A stretch of DNA of 64,000 nt from Pseudoduganella lutea (GCF_004209755.1 NZ_CP035913.1:2046001-2110000), one strand, 5' to 3'; shown: positions 27,335 to 36,752, counted from the first letter of the stretch. Numbers and translations are program-made. Notes: generated from the letters alone by a model not told the origin.

Positions 27335-28384
27335 TCACCACAGTTCGCCGGTGAGGCTGGCGCGCGGCGGCTTCAGCCCGAAGTGCTCGTAGGCGGCCGG
27401 CGTGGCCACCCGGCCGCGCGGCGTGCGCTGCAGGTAGCCCTGCTGGATCAGGTAGGGTTCCAGCACGTCCTCGATCGTGTCGGCGGCCTCGCCGATCGCC
27501 GCGGCCAGGTTGCCGATGCCGACCGGGCCGCCGTTGAACTTGTACAGCACCGCTTCGAGCAGCTTGCGGTCCATCACGTCGAAGCCGACCGTGTCGACAT
27601 CGAGCATGACGAGCGCCGCATCGGCGACATCCTTCGTGATGTCGCCATTGCTTTTCACTTCGGCGTAGTCGCGCACGCGGCGCAGCAGGCGGTTGGCGAT
27701 ACGGGGCGTGCCGCGGGCGCGGCGGGCGATTTCCAGGGCGCCCGTCTCGTCGATGTTCGCCTTCAGCAGCGATGCGCTGCGCAGCACGATCTTCGCCAGC
27801 TCCTCGGTCGTGTAGAACTCCAGGCGCGCCACGATGCCGAAGCGGTCGCGCAAGGGATTGGTCAGCATGCCGGCGCGCGTGGTGGCGCCGACCAGCGTGA
27901 AGGGCTGCAGGTCCAGTTTCACCGAGCGGGCGGCCGGCCCCTCGCCGATCATGATGTCGATCTGGTAATCCTCGAGCGCCGGGTACAGGATTTCCTCGAC
28001 GACCGGCGACAGGCGGTGGATCTCGTCGATGAACAGCACGTCGTTGGCTTCGAGGTTGGTCAGCAGCGCGGCCAGGTCGCCCGGACGTTCCAGCACAGGG
28101 CCGGAAGTCTGGCGCAGGTTCACGCCCATTTCGCGGGCGATGATGTTGGCCAGCGTGGTCTTGCCGAGACCGGGCGGGCCGAACAGCAGCGTGTGGTCGA
28201 GCGCCTCGCTGCGCCCCCGCGCGGCGGAGATGAAGATCTCGAGCTGGTTGCGGATCTTTTGCTGGCCCACGTATTCGTCGAGCAGCTTGGGGCGCAGCGC
28301 GCGTTCGATCGCTTCCTCGTTCGGCGACGAAGGGGCGGCATCGATGATGCGCTGTTCGGTAAAGCTATCGGTCTGGATGCTCAT
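27335..28384 (-). CDS. ruvB: Holliday junction branch-migration ATPase RuvB
   Basis: AAA+ motor that, with RuvA, drives branch migration of Holliday junctions. 349 residues. Walker [17 protein letters not shown] near 63, Walker [17 protein letters not shown] near 115, sensor 1 [12 protein letters not shown] near 165, arginine finger region LRDRFG, and a winged-helix C-terminus ending with [19 protein letters not shown]. Follows ruvA by 15 bases. Confidence 0.97.
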   Translation of the reverse strand: MSIQTDSFTEQRIIDAAPSSPNEEAIERALRPKLLDEYVGQQKIRNQLEIFISAARGRSEALDHTLLFGPPGLGKTTLANIIAREMGVNLRQTSGPVLERPGDLAALLTNLEANDVLFIDEIHRLSPVVEEILYPALEDYQIDIMIGEGPAARSVKLDLQPFTLVGATTRAGMLTNPLRDRFGIVARLEFYTTEELAKIVLRSASLLKANIDETGALEIARRARGTPRIANRLLRRVRDYAEVKSNGDITKDVADAALVMLDVDTVGFDVMDRKLLEAVLYKFNGGPVGIGNLAAAIGEAADTIEDVLEPYLIQQGYLQRTPRGRVATPAAYEHFGLKPPRASLTGELW

Positions 28385-28399
28385 TGCCTAGTTTCCCAC

Positions 28400-28981
28400 T
28401 CAACCCTTCGACAGCGCCTTCAGCGCCTGCTTGATGCCATCGGATACCGAGGCACCGGCCGGCACGGTCTTCAGCGCCAGCAGCGCTTCCTTGTCCGAAT
28501 ACCCGAGTGCGATCAGCGCGTTCAGGATATCGGTCTGCGCATCCGGCACGGCGGCGATGCCGCCGACGGCGCCCAGGTCCGCGCCCAGTTTGCCCTTCAG
28601 TTCCAGCAGCAGGCGCTCGGCCGTCTTCTTGCCGATGCCGGGAATCTTCACGAGGCGCCCGGCCTCCTGGCGCGTGACGGCCTGCGACAAATCGGCGATC
28701 GACATGCCGGACAGGATCGCCAGCGCCATGCGCGCGCCGATGCCGCTGATTTTAATCAGTTGCCGGAAGACGACGCGTTCTTCCGCATGGCCGAAGCCAT
28801 ACAGCAGGTGCGCATCCTCGCGCACGGTCAAATGGGTGAACAAGGTCACGCGCTCGCCCGTGTGCGGCAGGTTGTAGAAGGTGCTCATCGGCACGTCGAC
28901 TTCGTAGCCGACGCCGCCCACGTCGATCAGCAGTTGCGGCGGATTTTTTTCAAGCAGAACACCGGAGAGACGTCCGATCAT
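28400..28981 (-). CDS. ruvA: Holliday junction DNA-binding protein RuvA
   Basis: Tetrameric junction-binding partner of RuvB. 193 residues. N-terminal OB fold starts [20 protein letters not shown]. Two helix-hairpin-helix motifs near 75-130 include [15 protein letters not shown] and [19 protein letters not shown]. The C-terminal domain III ([19 protein letters not shown]) contacts RuvB. Part of ruvC-ruvA-ruvB order; ruvC ends 31 bases upstream. Confidence 0.97.
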   Translation of the reverse strand: MIGRLSGVLLEKNPPQLLIDVGGVGYEVDVPMSTFYNLPHTGERVTLFTHLTVREDAHLLYGFGHAEERVVFRQLIKISGIGARMALAILSGMSIADLSQAVTRQEAGRLVKIPGIGKKTAERLLLELKGKLGADLGAVGGIAAVPDAQTDILNALIALGYSDKEALLALKTVPAGASVSDGIKQALKALSKG

Positions 28982-29012
28982 GGCGAAGCCTTGGAATTGT
29001 GGTTAGTGAAGT

Positions 29013-29543
29013 TTAGCCGACCAGGCGGCCGCGCTTCATGTGCAGTTGGGTCATGCCCGTGGCGGCGATGGCCGCCAGCGTGTCGTGGGAATTGGCGTGG
29101 CAGATCGCGACCCCGAGCGCATCGGCCGCATCGGTGCCCGGCAGGCCGGGCAATGCCAGCAGCCGCGCCACCATCATCTGCATCTGCTCCTTCACCGCCC
29201 TGCCCGAGCCGGTCACGGCCTGCTTGATCTGGGTGGGCGAATACTCGGCCACCGACAGCGCCCCGCTCACGAGCCCGCAGATGGCGGCGCCCCGCGCCTG
29301 CCCCAGCAGCAGCGTGGATTGCGGATTGACGTTGACGTAGACCTGCTCGATGGCGGCGCAGTCCGGCTGATACGTGGCCGTGAGTTCCATGACGCCGTCG
29401 AGGATGACCTTCAGGCGCGTGGGCAGGTCCCCGTCGCCGCTCTTGATGGTACCGGAGGCGATGTATCGCAGCTTCGTGCCCTGCTTGTGGATGACGCCAA
29501 AGCCGGTGGTGCGCAGGCCGGGGTCGATGCCGAGAATGATCAT
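29013..29543 (-). CDS. ruvC: Crossover junction endodeoxyribonuclease RuvC
   Basis: Cuts Holliday junctions after RuvAB migration. 176 residues. Catalytic acidic residues: Asp7 in [17 protein letters not shown], Glu in [13 protein letters not shown] near 67, and Asp in [16 protein letters not shown] near 140. The tail ends GRLVG. A purH terminator lies just upstream, so its promoter must be within the short spacer or it relies on read-through. Confidence 0.97.
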   Translation of the reverse strand: MIILGIDPGLRTTGFGVIHKQGTKLRYIASGTIKSGDGDLPTRLKVILDGVMELTATYQPDCAAIEQVYVNVNPQSTLLLGQARGAAICGLVSGALSVAEYSPTQIKQAVTGSGRAVKEQMQMMVARLLALPGLPGTDAADALGVAICHANSHDTLAAIAATGMTQLHMKRGRLVG

Positions 29544-29561
29544 TAAAGGATTATATGCAGG

Positions 29562-29589
29562 AAAGAAAGCGCCCGCTAGACGCGGGCGC
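29562..29589 (-). terminator. Intrinsic terminator of the purH transcript
   Basis: On the minus strand GCGCCCGC pairs with GCGGGCGC around a GTCTA loop, followed by TTTCTTTC. It lies between purH and ruvC, 20 bases before the ruvC start, which implies a separate or attenuated ruvCAB supply. Confidence 0.75.
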
Positions 29590-29616
29590 TGTATGGTGCA
29601 GCATTACTGCCGAGTT

Positions 29617-29731
29617 CGTGTCCACCATGGGGTCAGGCTCATTTTCGGACACGAGGTCATCGGTAACATTGTTGAGCCCGTGTCCACTTTTGGGGTTGAC
29701 CCTACGGTGCCCCCAAAGTGGACACGGGCTC
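29617..29731. repeat. Composite GTGTCC palindromes in the purH-ruvC spacer
   Basis: A large inverted repeat pairs 29674-29695 (GAGCCCGTGTCCACTTTTGG plus GG) with 29710-29731, with only one indel and a 14-base loop. Next to it, CGTGTCC (29617-29623) pairs with GGACACG (29647-29653) and encloses GGGGTCAGGCTC. Both lie between the purH stop and the purH terminator. They look like mobile-like spacer repeats rather than coding sequence. Confidence 0.65.
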
Positions 29732-29739
29732 GGCCGTGA

Positions 29740-31326
29740 TCAGTGACGGAAGTGGCGCGTGCCCGTGTACAGCATCACCACGCCGCGCTCGTCGGCCGCG
29801 TCGATGACTTCCTGGTCGCGCATCGAGCCGCCCGGCTGGATCACGCAGGTCGCGCCGGCGTCCACGACGACATCCAGGCCGTCGCGGAACGGGAAGAATG
29901 CGTCGGAAGCGACGACGGAACCGGCCAGCGCCAGCCCGGCGTTCTGCGCCTTGATCGAGGCGATGCGTGCGGAGTCGATGCGGCTCATCTGGCCGGCGCC
30001 CACACCCAAGGTCATGTTATTGCCGCAGAAGACGATCGCATTCGATTTCACATACTTCGCCACCTTCCACGCGAACATCAGGTCGGCCAGCTGCTGCGGG
30101 GTCGGCTGCTTCTTCGTCACCACGCGGGTGTCGGCCAGCAGCACGTTCTTCGAGTCGGCCGACTGCACCAGCAGGCCGCCGCCCACGCGCTTGAAGTCGA
30201 ACGTGTTGACACCCGAGCCCAGGGCGATTTCCAGCAGGCGCACGTTCTGCTTCGCCGACATGATCTTTTTGGCTTCATCCGTGAACGACGGTGCGATCAG
30301 CACTTCGACGAACAGCTTGGCCAGCTCGGTGGCGGCGGCGGCGTCGACTTCCACGTTGAAGGCGATGATGCCGCCGAATGCCGACGTCGGGTCGGTCTGC
30401 AGCGCGCGGCCGTAGGCTTCGACTGCGGAGCCGCCCAGCGCCACGCCGCACGGGTTGGCGTGCTTGACGATCACGCAGGCCGCCGGCTGGTCCATGCCCG
30501 TGAAGCTCTTCACGCATTCCCAGGCCGCGTCGGCATCGGCGATATTGTTGAACGACAGTTCCTTGCCCTGCAGCTGGCGGTAGTTCGCCAGCGCGCCCGG
30601 CACGGCTTTCGTGTCGCGGTAGAACGCGGCGCCCTGGTGCGGGTTTTCGCCGTAGCGCATGTCCTGCACTTTTTCAAAGGCCACGTTCAGCGTTTGCGGG
30701 TAGGCGCCGCGGTTGGCATGCGAACGGTCCGGGCCCAGGCTGGACAGGTAGTTCGTGATCGCGCCATCGTAGGCGGCCGTGTGCGCGTATACCTTCTTGG
30801 CCAGGTTGAAGCGGGTTTCGTAGCTGATGTAGCCAGGCGAATTGTCCGTGGTCTTCATCTCGGCCAGGATCTGGCCGTAGTCGGACGGATCGCAGATCAC
30901 GACGACATCCTTGTGGTTCTTGGCCGCGGAGCGCAGCATGGCCGGGCCACCGATGTCGATGTTCTCGATCGCATCGTCCAGCGTGCAGTCATCCTTGGCC
31001 ACCGTGGCCTGGAACGGGTACAGGTTCACGACCACCATGTCGATCGTGGGAATGCCATGTTCATCGAGCTTGGCCATGTGCTCCGGAAAATCGCGACGGG
31101 CCAGGATGCCGCCGTGGACTTTCGGGTGCAGCGTCTTCACGCGGCCATCCAGCATTTCCGGGAAGCCGGTGTAATCGGCCACTTCGGTCACGGCCAGGCC
31201 GTTTTCCTGCAGCAGCTTGGCGGTGCCGCCGGTGGACAGGAGGTTGACGCCCATCGCCGACAGGGCACGGGCGAAATCCAGAACGCCGGTCTTGTCGGAA
31301 ACGGAGATGAGAGCTTGTTTGATCAT
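29740..31326 (-). CDS. purH: Bifunctional AICAR formyltransferase / IMP cyclohydrolase
   Basis: Performs the last two steps of IMP synthesis. 528 residues. The N-terminal IMP cyclohydrolase domain begins [20 protein letters not shown] and includes [13 protein letters not shown] and [18 protein letters not shown]. The C-terminal formyltransferase domain has the catalytic Lys-His pair in [13 protein letters not shown], with [11 protein letters not shown] and [11 protein letters not shown] following. Start at 31326 is the family standard; the frame continues upstream to 31374. fis and dusB precede it on the same strand. Confidence 0.97.
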   Translation of the reverse strand: MIKQALISVSDKTGVLDFARALSAMGVNLLSTGGTAKLLQENGLAVTEVADYTGFPEMLDGRVKTLHPKVHGGILARRDFPEHMAKLDEHGIPTIDMVVVNLYPFQATVAKDDCTLDDAIENIDIGGPAMLRSAAKNHKDVVVICDPSDYGQILAEMKTTDNSPGYISYETRFNLAKKVYAHTAAYDGAITNYLSSLGPDRSHANRGAYPQTLNVAFEKVQDMRYGENPHQGAAFYRDTKAVPGALANYRQLQGKELSFNNIADADAAWECVKSFTGMDQPAACVIVKHANPCGVALGGSAVEAYGRALQTDPTSAFGGIIAFNVEVDAAAATELAKLFVEVLIAPSFTDEAKKIMSAKQNVRLLEIALGSGVNTFDFKRVGGGLLVQSADSKNVLLADTRVVTKKQPTPQQLADLMFAWKVAKYVKSNAIVFCGNNMTLGVGAGQMSRIDSARIASIKAQNAGLALAGSVVASDAFFPFRDGLDVVVDAGATCVIQPGGSMRDQEVIDAADERGVVMLYTGTRHFRH

Positions 31327-31419
31327 GGCTGTGGTCCAGGTTGAAAATTCTTGTTGTCGAGCAGCCGCCGGCACGGGTGGCCGGTCACAGCCACTCGATC
31401 CCGGGCCGGACGAAAAGCC

Positions 31420-31653
31420 TTACAGCAGGCCGTGCTCCTGCAATTTCTTGCGCAGCGTATTGCGGTTGATGCCCAGCATTTGCGCCGCATGGGACTGGTT
31501 GCCATCGGCGCGGTGCATCACCACTTGCAGGATCGGTTTTTCGACGGTCATCACGACCATGTCGTAGATGTTCGACGGTTGCTGTTCGCCCAGGTCGTTG
31601 AAATACTCTTCGAGGCTCTTCGTGACAACTTCCTGGATACTTTCTTTGCTCAT
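31420..31653 (-). CDS. fis: Nucleoid-associated DNA-binding protein Fis
   Basis: A 77-residue Fis homologue. The C-terminal helix-turn-helix is conserved: ADGNQSHAAQMLGINRNTLRKKLQEHGLL in two parts, with the NR..LR.KL ending. The N-terminal hairpin (beta) arm is shorter than in E. coli Fis (98 residues), as usual in betaproteobacteria. It follows dusB by 42 bases, the classic dusB-fis operon. Confidence 0.95.
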   Translation of the reverse strand: MSKESIQEVVTKSLEEYFNDLGEQQPSNIYDMVVMTVEKPILQVVMHRADGNQSHAAQMLGINRNTLRKKLQEHGLL

Positions 31654-31695
31654 GTTCTTCTATTTAACGAAATAATTTGCCGATCTGGCGCCAAG

Positions 31696-32712
31696 TCAGG
31701 CAGCCAGCATGTCTTCGGCGAGGCGGTATTGTAACCGCTCGCCATGCTTCCACTGGGATTCGAAGAAGCTGTCCACGGCGCGCAATTGTTCGACGGTGGA
31801 CTCGAGACGGTTCATCTCCTGCCGGAAATCCTCCCCGCCCGGGAGGTCGCGCACATACCAGCCGATATGCTTGCGCGCGGTGCGCACGCCCAGGTATTCG
31901 CCATAGAAGGCGTAATGGGCACGCAGGTGTTCGTCCATCAGCTTGCGCACTTCGGCCACCAGCGGCGGCGGCAGGTGGGTGCCCGTGCGCAGGTAATGAT
32001 CGATCTCGCGGAAGATCCATGGGCGGCCCTGGGCGGCGCGGCCGACCATGACCGCGTCCGCGCCGGTTGCGTCCAGCACGTAGCGGGCCTTTTCAGGCGT
32101 GACGATGTCGCCGTTGGCCACCACCGGGATCTTCACGGCGGCCTTCACGGCGGCGATGGTGTCGTATTCCGCGTCGCCCTTGTAGCCGTCGGCGCGGGTG
32201 CGGCCATGCAAGGTAAGCATCTGGATGCCGGCTTCCTCCGCGATGCGGGCGATGTTCAGCGCGTTCTTGTTTTCGCGGTCCCAGCCGGTACGGAATTTCA
32301 GCGTGACCGGCACATCGACCGCGCCCACCACGGCATGCAGGATCTTTTCAACCAGGTCCTCGAACTGCAGCAGCGCCGAGCCGCACCAGTTGTTGCATAC
32401 CTTTTTCACGGGGCAGCCCATGTTGATGTCGATGATCTGGGCGCCCTTGTCCACGTTGAACTTCGCGCAATCGGCCAGTTCCTGCGGATCGGAACCCGCG
32501 ATCTGCACGGCCTTCGGCTCCATCTCCCCCACGTGGTCGGTGCGGCGCGAGCTCTTTTCGCTGGCCCACACGCGCGGGTTGGCCGCCGCCATTTCGGAAA
32601 CGGCATAGCCGGCGCCGAGTTCCTTGCAGAGTTGGCGGAACGGACGATCGGTTACGCCCGCCATGGGAGCGACGAAGACGTTATTGCGCAGCTGATAGGG
32701 GCCGATTTGCAC
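31696..32712 (-). CDS. dusB: tRNA-dihydrouridine synthase B
   Basis: FMN-dependent reduction of uridine in tRNA D-loops. 338 residues. Motifs: VFVAPMAGVTDRPFRQL near 8-24, active-site Cys in GCPVKKVCNNWCGSALLQ near 98-115, TLHGRTRADGYKG near 168, and the FMN phosphate site VVANGDIVTPEKA and ADAVMVGRAAQGRPWIF near 195-235. First gene of dusB-fis. Confidence 0.96.
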   Translation of the reverse strand: MQIGPYQLRNNVFVAPMAGVTDRPFRQLCKELGAGYAVSEMAAANPRVWASEKSSRRTDHVGEMEPKAVQIAGSDPQELADCAKFNVDKGAQIIDINMGCPVKKVCNNWCGSALLQFEDLVEKILHAVVGAVDVPVTLKFRTGWDRENKNALNIARIAEEAGIQMLTLHGRTRADGYKGDAEYDTIAAVKAAVKIPVVANGDIVTPEKARYVLDATGADAVMVGRAAQGRPWIFREIDHYLRTGTHLPPPLVAEVRKLMDEHLRAHYAFYGEYLGVRTARKHIGWYVRDLPGGEDFRQEMNRLESTVEQLRAVDSFFESQWKHGERLQYRLAEDMLAA

Positions 32713-32770
32713 TTGGGTATCAATGAAGACTTGCTGGAGGAACCCGCAATTCTAACCCAAGCACTGCTCA

Positions 32771-32796
32771 TTTAATACGCACGAATCTGTATTAAA
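32771..32796. promoter_or_regulatory. TTTAATAC-N10-GTATTAAA dyad in the dusB/GH31 spacer
   Basis: Perfect 8-base inverted repeats at 32771-32778 and 32789-32796 in the 254-base divergent spacer between dusB and GH31. The AT-rich dyad is likely an operator; which gene it serves is not clear, though it lies 59 bases upstream of the dusB ATG. Confidence 0.4.
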
Positions 32797-32889
32797 ACAC
32801 CAGGTGTGCAGCTTTCCGGTTATGAAACAAGGAGTTATAGAAGGAAATTTTTCGGACGGGTGTGCGTTGAATTGGCCGGACCGCAGGTG

Positions 32890-32934
32890 TTGACATGGGA
32901 CCAATGCTGCCCGATCATCGCGATAGCGCTAACA
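32890..32934 (+). promoter_or_regulatory. GH31 promoter with LacI-type operator core
   Basis: TTGACA at 32890-32895, then GATCAT 17 bases later (32913-32918, four of six matches to the -10 consensus), then the palindromic core TAGCGCTA at 32924-32931 within ATAGCGCTAACA. The operator would overlap the transcription start, a standard repressor position for sugar-responsive LacI-family proteins. Confidence 0.45.
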
Positions 32935-32966
32935 ATGGCGTGTTACATAACATTCAGGAGACCTGC

Positions 32967-35345
32967 ATGATGATCCCGACAGCGCGCCGCAGTGCCGGCT
33001 GCGCTCCTACCCGGGTGGCCGCGGCCATCGCTTCCGCCTTTCTGCTCGCCGGTGCCGGCGCTGCCGCCGCCGCACCGCTGGTGACACTCGATCGCAACGG
33101 TGCCTTCGTTGCAGTGGAAGCCTACGGTCCGAATATCGTGCACGTCACGATCGCGGTGGACAAGGCCGAGGTACTGAAGGGCCCGGGTCACGGAATCATC
33201 GCGCAGCATGCCGACAACAAGCCCTTCCAGCACCGCGCCGCCGCCGATGGCGATACGTTTGCTTCCAGCGGCATGACGCTGCGGATCAACCCGACCGCCG
33301 TGCCGTCGATTCCCACGCAAAGCCAGAAATACTTCGCGCCGTCGCTGGCGCCGGTGGGGCTCGAGGTGCGCAATGCGCAGGGCCAGCAGATCCTGAAGAT
33401 GACGGGCTGGGAAATGTCGCCGCAGACCGTCAATGAAGAAAAGACTTACCAGGTGGGTGCGGAATTTCATGCGCCAGCCGACGAGCACTACTACGGCATG
33501 GGCCAGAACCAGGAGTCGCTGTCCGGGCTGGACCTGCGCGGCCGCACGCTCGACTGCAAGCACTGGTACGACGCGCCGGGCGGCGAAACCGTGTGCGTGC
33601 CGTTCATGGTGTCGTCGAAGGGCTATGGCATCGTGTGGGACAACCCGTCGGCCACGCGCTTTTCCGCCGGCGTGCTGGGCAGTACCCGTTTTCAGTCGAA
33701 CGTGGGCGAACGGGTCAGCTTCTTCATCATCACCGGCAAGAATGCCGACGAATTGTATTCCGGCTACGCGCGGCTGACGGGCAAGACGCCGATCCCACCC
33801 AAGGCCGCGTTCGGCCTGATCCAGTCGAAAGCACGCTACGACAGCCAGGACCAGGTGCTGCGCATCGCCAAGACCTACCGCGAGAAGCGCTACCCGCTGG
33901 ACATCATGGTGGTCGACTGGTTCTACTGGACGCGGATGGGCCAGCTCGACATCGATCCGGCGCAATTCCCGGACCCGGATGGCATGAACAAGCAGTTGCA
34001 CGATATGGGCATGCAGTCGATCATCTCGGTCTGGCCCCGCTTCGAGACGGCCGGCCGCTACTTCAACGAGCTCGATGCCAAGGGCTACCTGCTGAAGGAC
34101 AAGGATGGCAAGACGCAGGATGGCCTGCCGTTCCGCTCGGACCGCACGGGCGGCCTGATCGATTCCACGAACCCGGCCGCGCGCAAGTGGTTCTTTGAAA
34201 AGGTGCGCGACAACGTGCTCTCGCACGGTTTCGACTACCCGTGGCTCGACGAGACCGAGCCGGACCTGGTGCCGGACGGGTTCCGTTATGCGATCGGCAC
34301 CGGCGACCGTTACCGCAACCTGTATCCGCTCGTGCATACGGAAGGGTTCGCCGAGGGCATGCGCGCGTGGAAGCCGAACCGCCGCGTGCTGATCCTGTCG
34401 CGCGCCGCCTATCTCGGTTCGCAGCGCACGGGGGCGCTGTTCTGGTCGTCGGACATCAAGTCCACGTGGGAAGCGCTGGCGCGCCAGATCCCCGCGGGCC
34501 TGAACATGACGGCATCGGGCATCGCCTACTGGGGCAACGATATCGGTGGCTGGCAAAACCTGCCGCAGACGACGGAAGCGACCAGGGCACCGCTGCTCGA
34601 TCCCTCGGATGCGCGCAACGTCGTGGGCCAGAACCACGATTACCCGGAATTGCACACCCGCTGGTTCCAGTACGGCACGTTCACGCCCACGCTGCGCCTG
34701 CATGGCTCGCGCAAGGAAGCGGAACTGTGGTCCTTCGGCAAGCAGGCCGAGGCAGTCATGGCCAAATTCAACGCGCTGCGCTACCAGCTGATCCCCTACA
34801 TCTACAGCCAGGCCAAGATGACCTACGACACGGGCGCGCCGTTCATGCGCCCGTTGTGGATGGACTTCGGCACCGATCCGAACGTGGCGAACATCGGCAC
34901 GCAATACATGTTCGGCCCGGCATTCCTCGTGGCACCGGTGACGGAACAGGGGCAAACGGAGAAAAACGTCTACCTGCCGGCCGGCACCGACTGGTACAAC
35001 TGGTGGACCAACGAGAAGCTGGCCGGCGGCCAGTGGGTCAAGGTGGCCGCGCCGATCGACCAGATCCCGCTGTTCGTGAAAGCCGGCTCGATCGTGCCGC
35101 TGGGCGCCGCCGTGCAATCGACCGCCAGCAAGCAGGCGATCGAGCAGATCCTCGTCTTCCCGGGCAGCGACGCTGAATTCACGCTGTACGACGACGACGG
35201 GCTGTCGTACGACTATGAAAAGAGCAAGGGCGTGGTCAGCGGCAAGCTGCGCTGGAAGCAGTCCGACGGCAAGCTGAGCGCCAACGGCGGCCCTTCCGGC
35301 TTTGCCGCCACGGCACCGAAGCTCGTGAAAGTCATCGGACGATAA
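32967..35345 (+). CDS. Glycoside hydrolase family 31 (alpha-glucosidase/alpha-xylosidase type)
   Basis: Retaining alpha-glycosidase that releases alpha-linked sugars. 792 residues with an N-terminal signal peptide (AAAIASAFLLAGAGAAAAA, cleavage near residue 38), so it is exported. N-terminal beta domain to about 260, then the catalytic barrel: nucleophile Asp428 in YPWLDETEPDLV, and acid/base Asp496 in GALFWSSDIKSTWEAL. The substrate-binding IMVVDWFYW lies near 313. C-terminal beta domains end with a DUF5110-type segment (FTLYDDDGLSYDYEKSKG). Start at 32967 has CAGGAG upstream. Substrate not predictable from sequence alone. A LacI-type operator overlaps the promoter. Confidence 0.9.
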   Translation: MMIPTARRSAGCAPTRVAAAIASAFLLAGAGAAAAAPLVTLDRNGAFVAVEAYGPNIVHVTIAVDKAEVLKGPGHGIIAQHADNKPFQHRAAADGDTFASSGMTLRINPTAVPSIPTQSQKYFAPSLAPVGLEVRNAQGQQILKMTGWEMSPQTVNEEKTYQVGAEFHAPADEHYYGMGQNQESLSGLDLRGRTLDCKHWYDAPGGETVCVPFMVSSKGYGIVWDNPSATRFSAGVLGSTRFQSNVGERVSFFIITGKNADELYSGYARLTGKTPIPPKAAFGLIQSKARYDSQDQVLRIAKTYREKRYPLDIMVVDWFYWTRMGQLDIDPAQFPDPDGMNKQLHDMGMQSIISVWPRFETAGRYFNELDAKGYLLKDKDGKTQDGLPFRSDRTGGLIDSTNPAARKWFFEKVRDNVLSHGFDYPWLDETEPDLVPDGFRYAIGTGDRYRNLYPLVHTEGFAEGMRAWKPNRRVLILSRAAYLGSQRTGALFWSSDIKSTWEALARQIPAGLNMTASGIAYWGNDIGGWQNLPQTTEATRAPLLDPSDARNVVGQNHDYPELHTRWFQYGTFTPTLRLHGSRKEAELWSFGKQAEAVMAKFNALRYQLIPYIYSQAKMTYDTGAPFMRPLWMDFGTDPNVANIGTQYMFGPAFLVAPVTEQGQTEKNVYLPAGTDWYNWWTNEKLAGGQWVKVAAPIDQIPLFVKAGSIVPLGAAVQSTASKQAIEQILVFPGSDAEFTLYDDDGLSYDYEKSKGVVSGKLRWKQSDGKLSANGGPSGFAATAPKLVKVIGR

Positions 35346-35353
35346 CCGGAAGC

Positions 35354-35460
35354 AAAACAGGGGACGTACCCCTGTTTTAAGGAAACTTACAGGGCGCACT
35401 GCCCTGTGGACGCCGCTGGCTTCCAACTTGCCTGGAAACAGGGGTACGTCCCCAGTTTTT
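35354..35460. repeat. Two GGGGACGTACCCC-type palindromes after the GH31 gene
   Basis: First hairpin 35354-35378: AAAACAGGGG-ACGTA-CCCCTGTTTT, a 10-base perfect stem. Second 35436-35460: AAACAGGGG-TACGT-CCCCAGTTT with TTTTT, one mismatch. They flank an ordinary 57-base spacer and end a base before the stop of the convergent phosphatase gene. They could terminate both genes; each has a short T-run. Confidence 0.65.
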
Positions 35461-35461
35461 C

Positions 35462-36103
35462 CTAGACGATATCGTCCAGCGCTTGTGCGAGGTGGTCGAC
35501 GTCGCCCCAGTGCGTGAGGGCCAGCTTGCCTTCCGACCACGTGAAGCGGTTGATGCTGGCGTTGCGCACCTGGAAGTCGCGCGGGCTTTCCAGCGTCATT
35601 TCGCGGGCGGCGCGGTAGGCGCATTCCAGCACGCCGCCGTGGGCGACGATGGCGATCCTGCGGCCGGGGTACTGATCGGCCCAGTGGCCGATGGCGGCGG
35701 TGCAGCGCTCGTAGAATTGCCGGAAGCTTTCGGCGTGGCGCTCGCCATGCGGCATCACGGAATCCACGTGCCGCCCCTGCCAGGCGGTGAAGTGGTCCGG
35801 ATAGCGCGCTTCGATCTCTGTATACAGCAGGCCTTCGAACACGCCGTAACCGCGCTCGCGCAATGCCGGATCGGTATGGAATGGCACGTGGTGGTATTCG
35901 GCAACGGCCTCGGCCGTGTGCATCGCCCGCTGCAGGTCCGAGGCAACGATCGCCGCCAGCGGCTCGGCGGCCAGTGACCGCGCCAGCGCGCTGGCCTGGC
36001 GGCGGCCGGCGTCGTTCAGCCCGATGTCGAGGTGGCCCTGCAGGCGGCGTACGGCATTCCATGCCGTTTCGCCATGACGTATCAATAACAGTTCGGTGCT
36101 CAT
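35462..36103 (-). CDS. Histidine phosphatase family protein (phosphoglycerate-mutase-like)
   Basis: 213 residues. Catalytic phospho-His is in LLIRHGETAWNA near residue 8-19. Other active-site residues are in ARSLAAEPLAAIVASDLQRAMHTAE near 62, RERGYGVFEGLL near 82-93, and the second His in IAIVAHGGVLECAYR near 152. Substrate could be a sugar phosphate, alpha-ribazole phosphate or a phosphoprotein; the sequence does not decide. It overlaps the upstream YbhB gene by four bases. Confidence 0.9.
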   Translation of the reverse strand: MSTELLLIRHGETAWNAVRRLQGHLDIGLNDAGRRQASALARSLAAEPLAAIVASDLQRAMHTAEAVAEYHHVPFHTDPALRERGYGVFEGLLYTEIEARYPDHFTAWQGRHVDSVMPHGERHAESFRQFYERCTAAIGHWADQYPGRRIAIVAHGGVLECAYRAAREMTLESPRDFQVRNASINRFTWSEGKLALTHWGDVDHLAQALDDIV

Positions 36104-36729
36104 TTGCTCCTTAATGAATAGGTGCCGATGATCTGCGCCTCGTCGAGGATGTGGCCATGCAATGCCGCCAGCGCCTGTTGCGCGGTGAAATCGCCATCGA
36201 CCGGCAACACGGCCACGTCGATTGCATACAGGCGGAAGATATAGTGGTGGACGCGTTCATCGTTCCACGGCGGGCACGGACCGTCGTAGCCGAAGTAGCG
36301 GCCATTCATGTCCGGATCGTTCGCGAACCAGCCAGTGTAGTCATTGAGCCCGTGGCGCAGGTGCGTGCCGCCGTTGGCGATGATGGGGCCCGGCTTGCCG
36401 CGCGGCGTGACGCCCGAGGCGTGCGCGCCTGCGGGCAAGCTCGACAGCGATGGCGGGATATCGACCAGCGCCCAGTGATAGAAATCGCCACGCGGCAGCT
36501 CCACCGGCAGTGTCCTGCCCTCCTGGTTGACATCCGTGCCGACCGTTGGCGCGTCGCCGTCGATGCACAGCAGCACTAGCGAGGCGGTACCAGGCGGAAT
36601 GTCGTCCCAGGCCAGGTGCGGATTGCGGTTGCCCGCGAGACGCACGCGCGTTGCGGCATCCGGTTCGGCAAATGCGAATTCGGCGGGAATCGCGGCGCCA
36701 TTCTTGAATGAGTCGCTCCACAGCTTCAT
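36100..36729 (-). CDS. YbhB/YbcL family (PEBP/Raf kinase inhibitor-like) protein
   Basis: 209 residues. Phosphatidylethanolamine-binding protein fold. Ligand-pocket motifs are NRNPHLAWDDIPPGTASLVL near 32-52, DVNQEGRTLPVELPRGDFYHWALVDIP in two parts near 80-105, and GYDGPCPPWNDERVHHYIFRLYAID near 140-165. The family has no settled bacterial role. Start at 36729 has AGGA nine bases upstream. Four-base overlap (ATGA) with the downstream phosphatase shows one transcript. Confidence 0.92.
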   Translation of the reverse strand: MKLWSDSFKNGAAIPAEFAFAEPDAATRVRLAGNRNPHLAWDDIPPGTASLVLLCIDGDAPTVGTDVNQEGRTLPVELPRGDFYHWALVDIPPSLSSLPAGAHASGVTPRGKPGPIIANGGTHLRHGLNDYTGWFANDPDMNGRYFGYDGPCPPWNDERVHHYIFRLYAIDVAVLPVDGDFTAQQALAALHGHILDEAQIIGTYSLRSK

Positions 36730-36752
36730 GGGATTGTCCTTTGGGTTCGTTG

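Noticed and set aside
29555..29746. Small plus-strand frame in the purH-ruvC spacer
   Set aside because: It is made of palindromic repeats and a terminator, with no ribosome site.
32943..36062. 1039-codon minus-strand frame spanning the GH31 gene and phosphatase
   Set aside because: It crosses two real genes and intergenic hairpins; low-complexity Arg/His composition.
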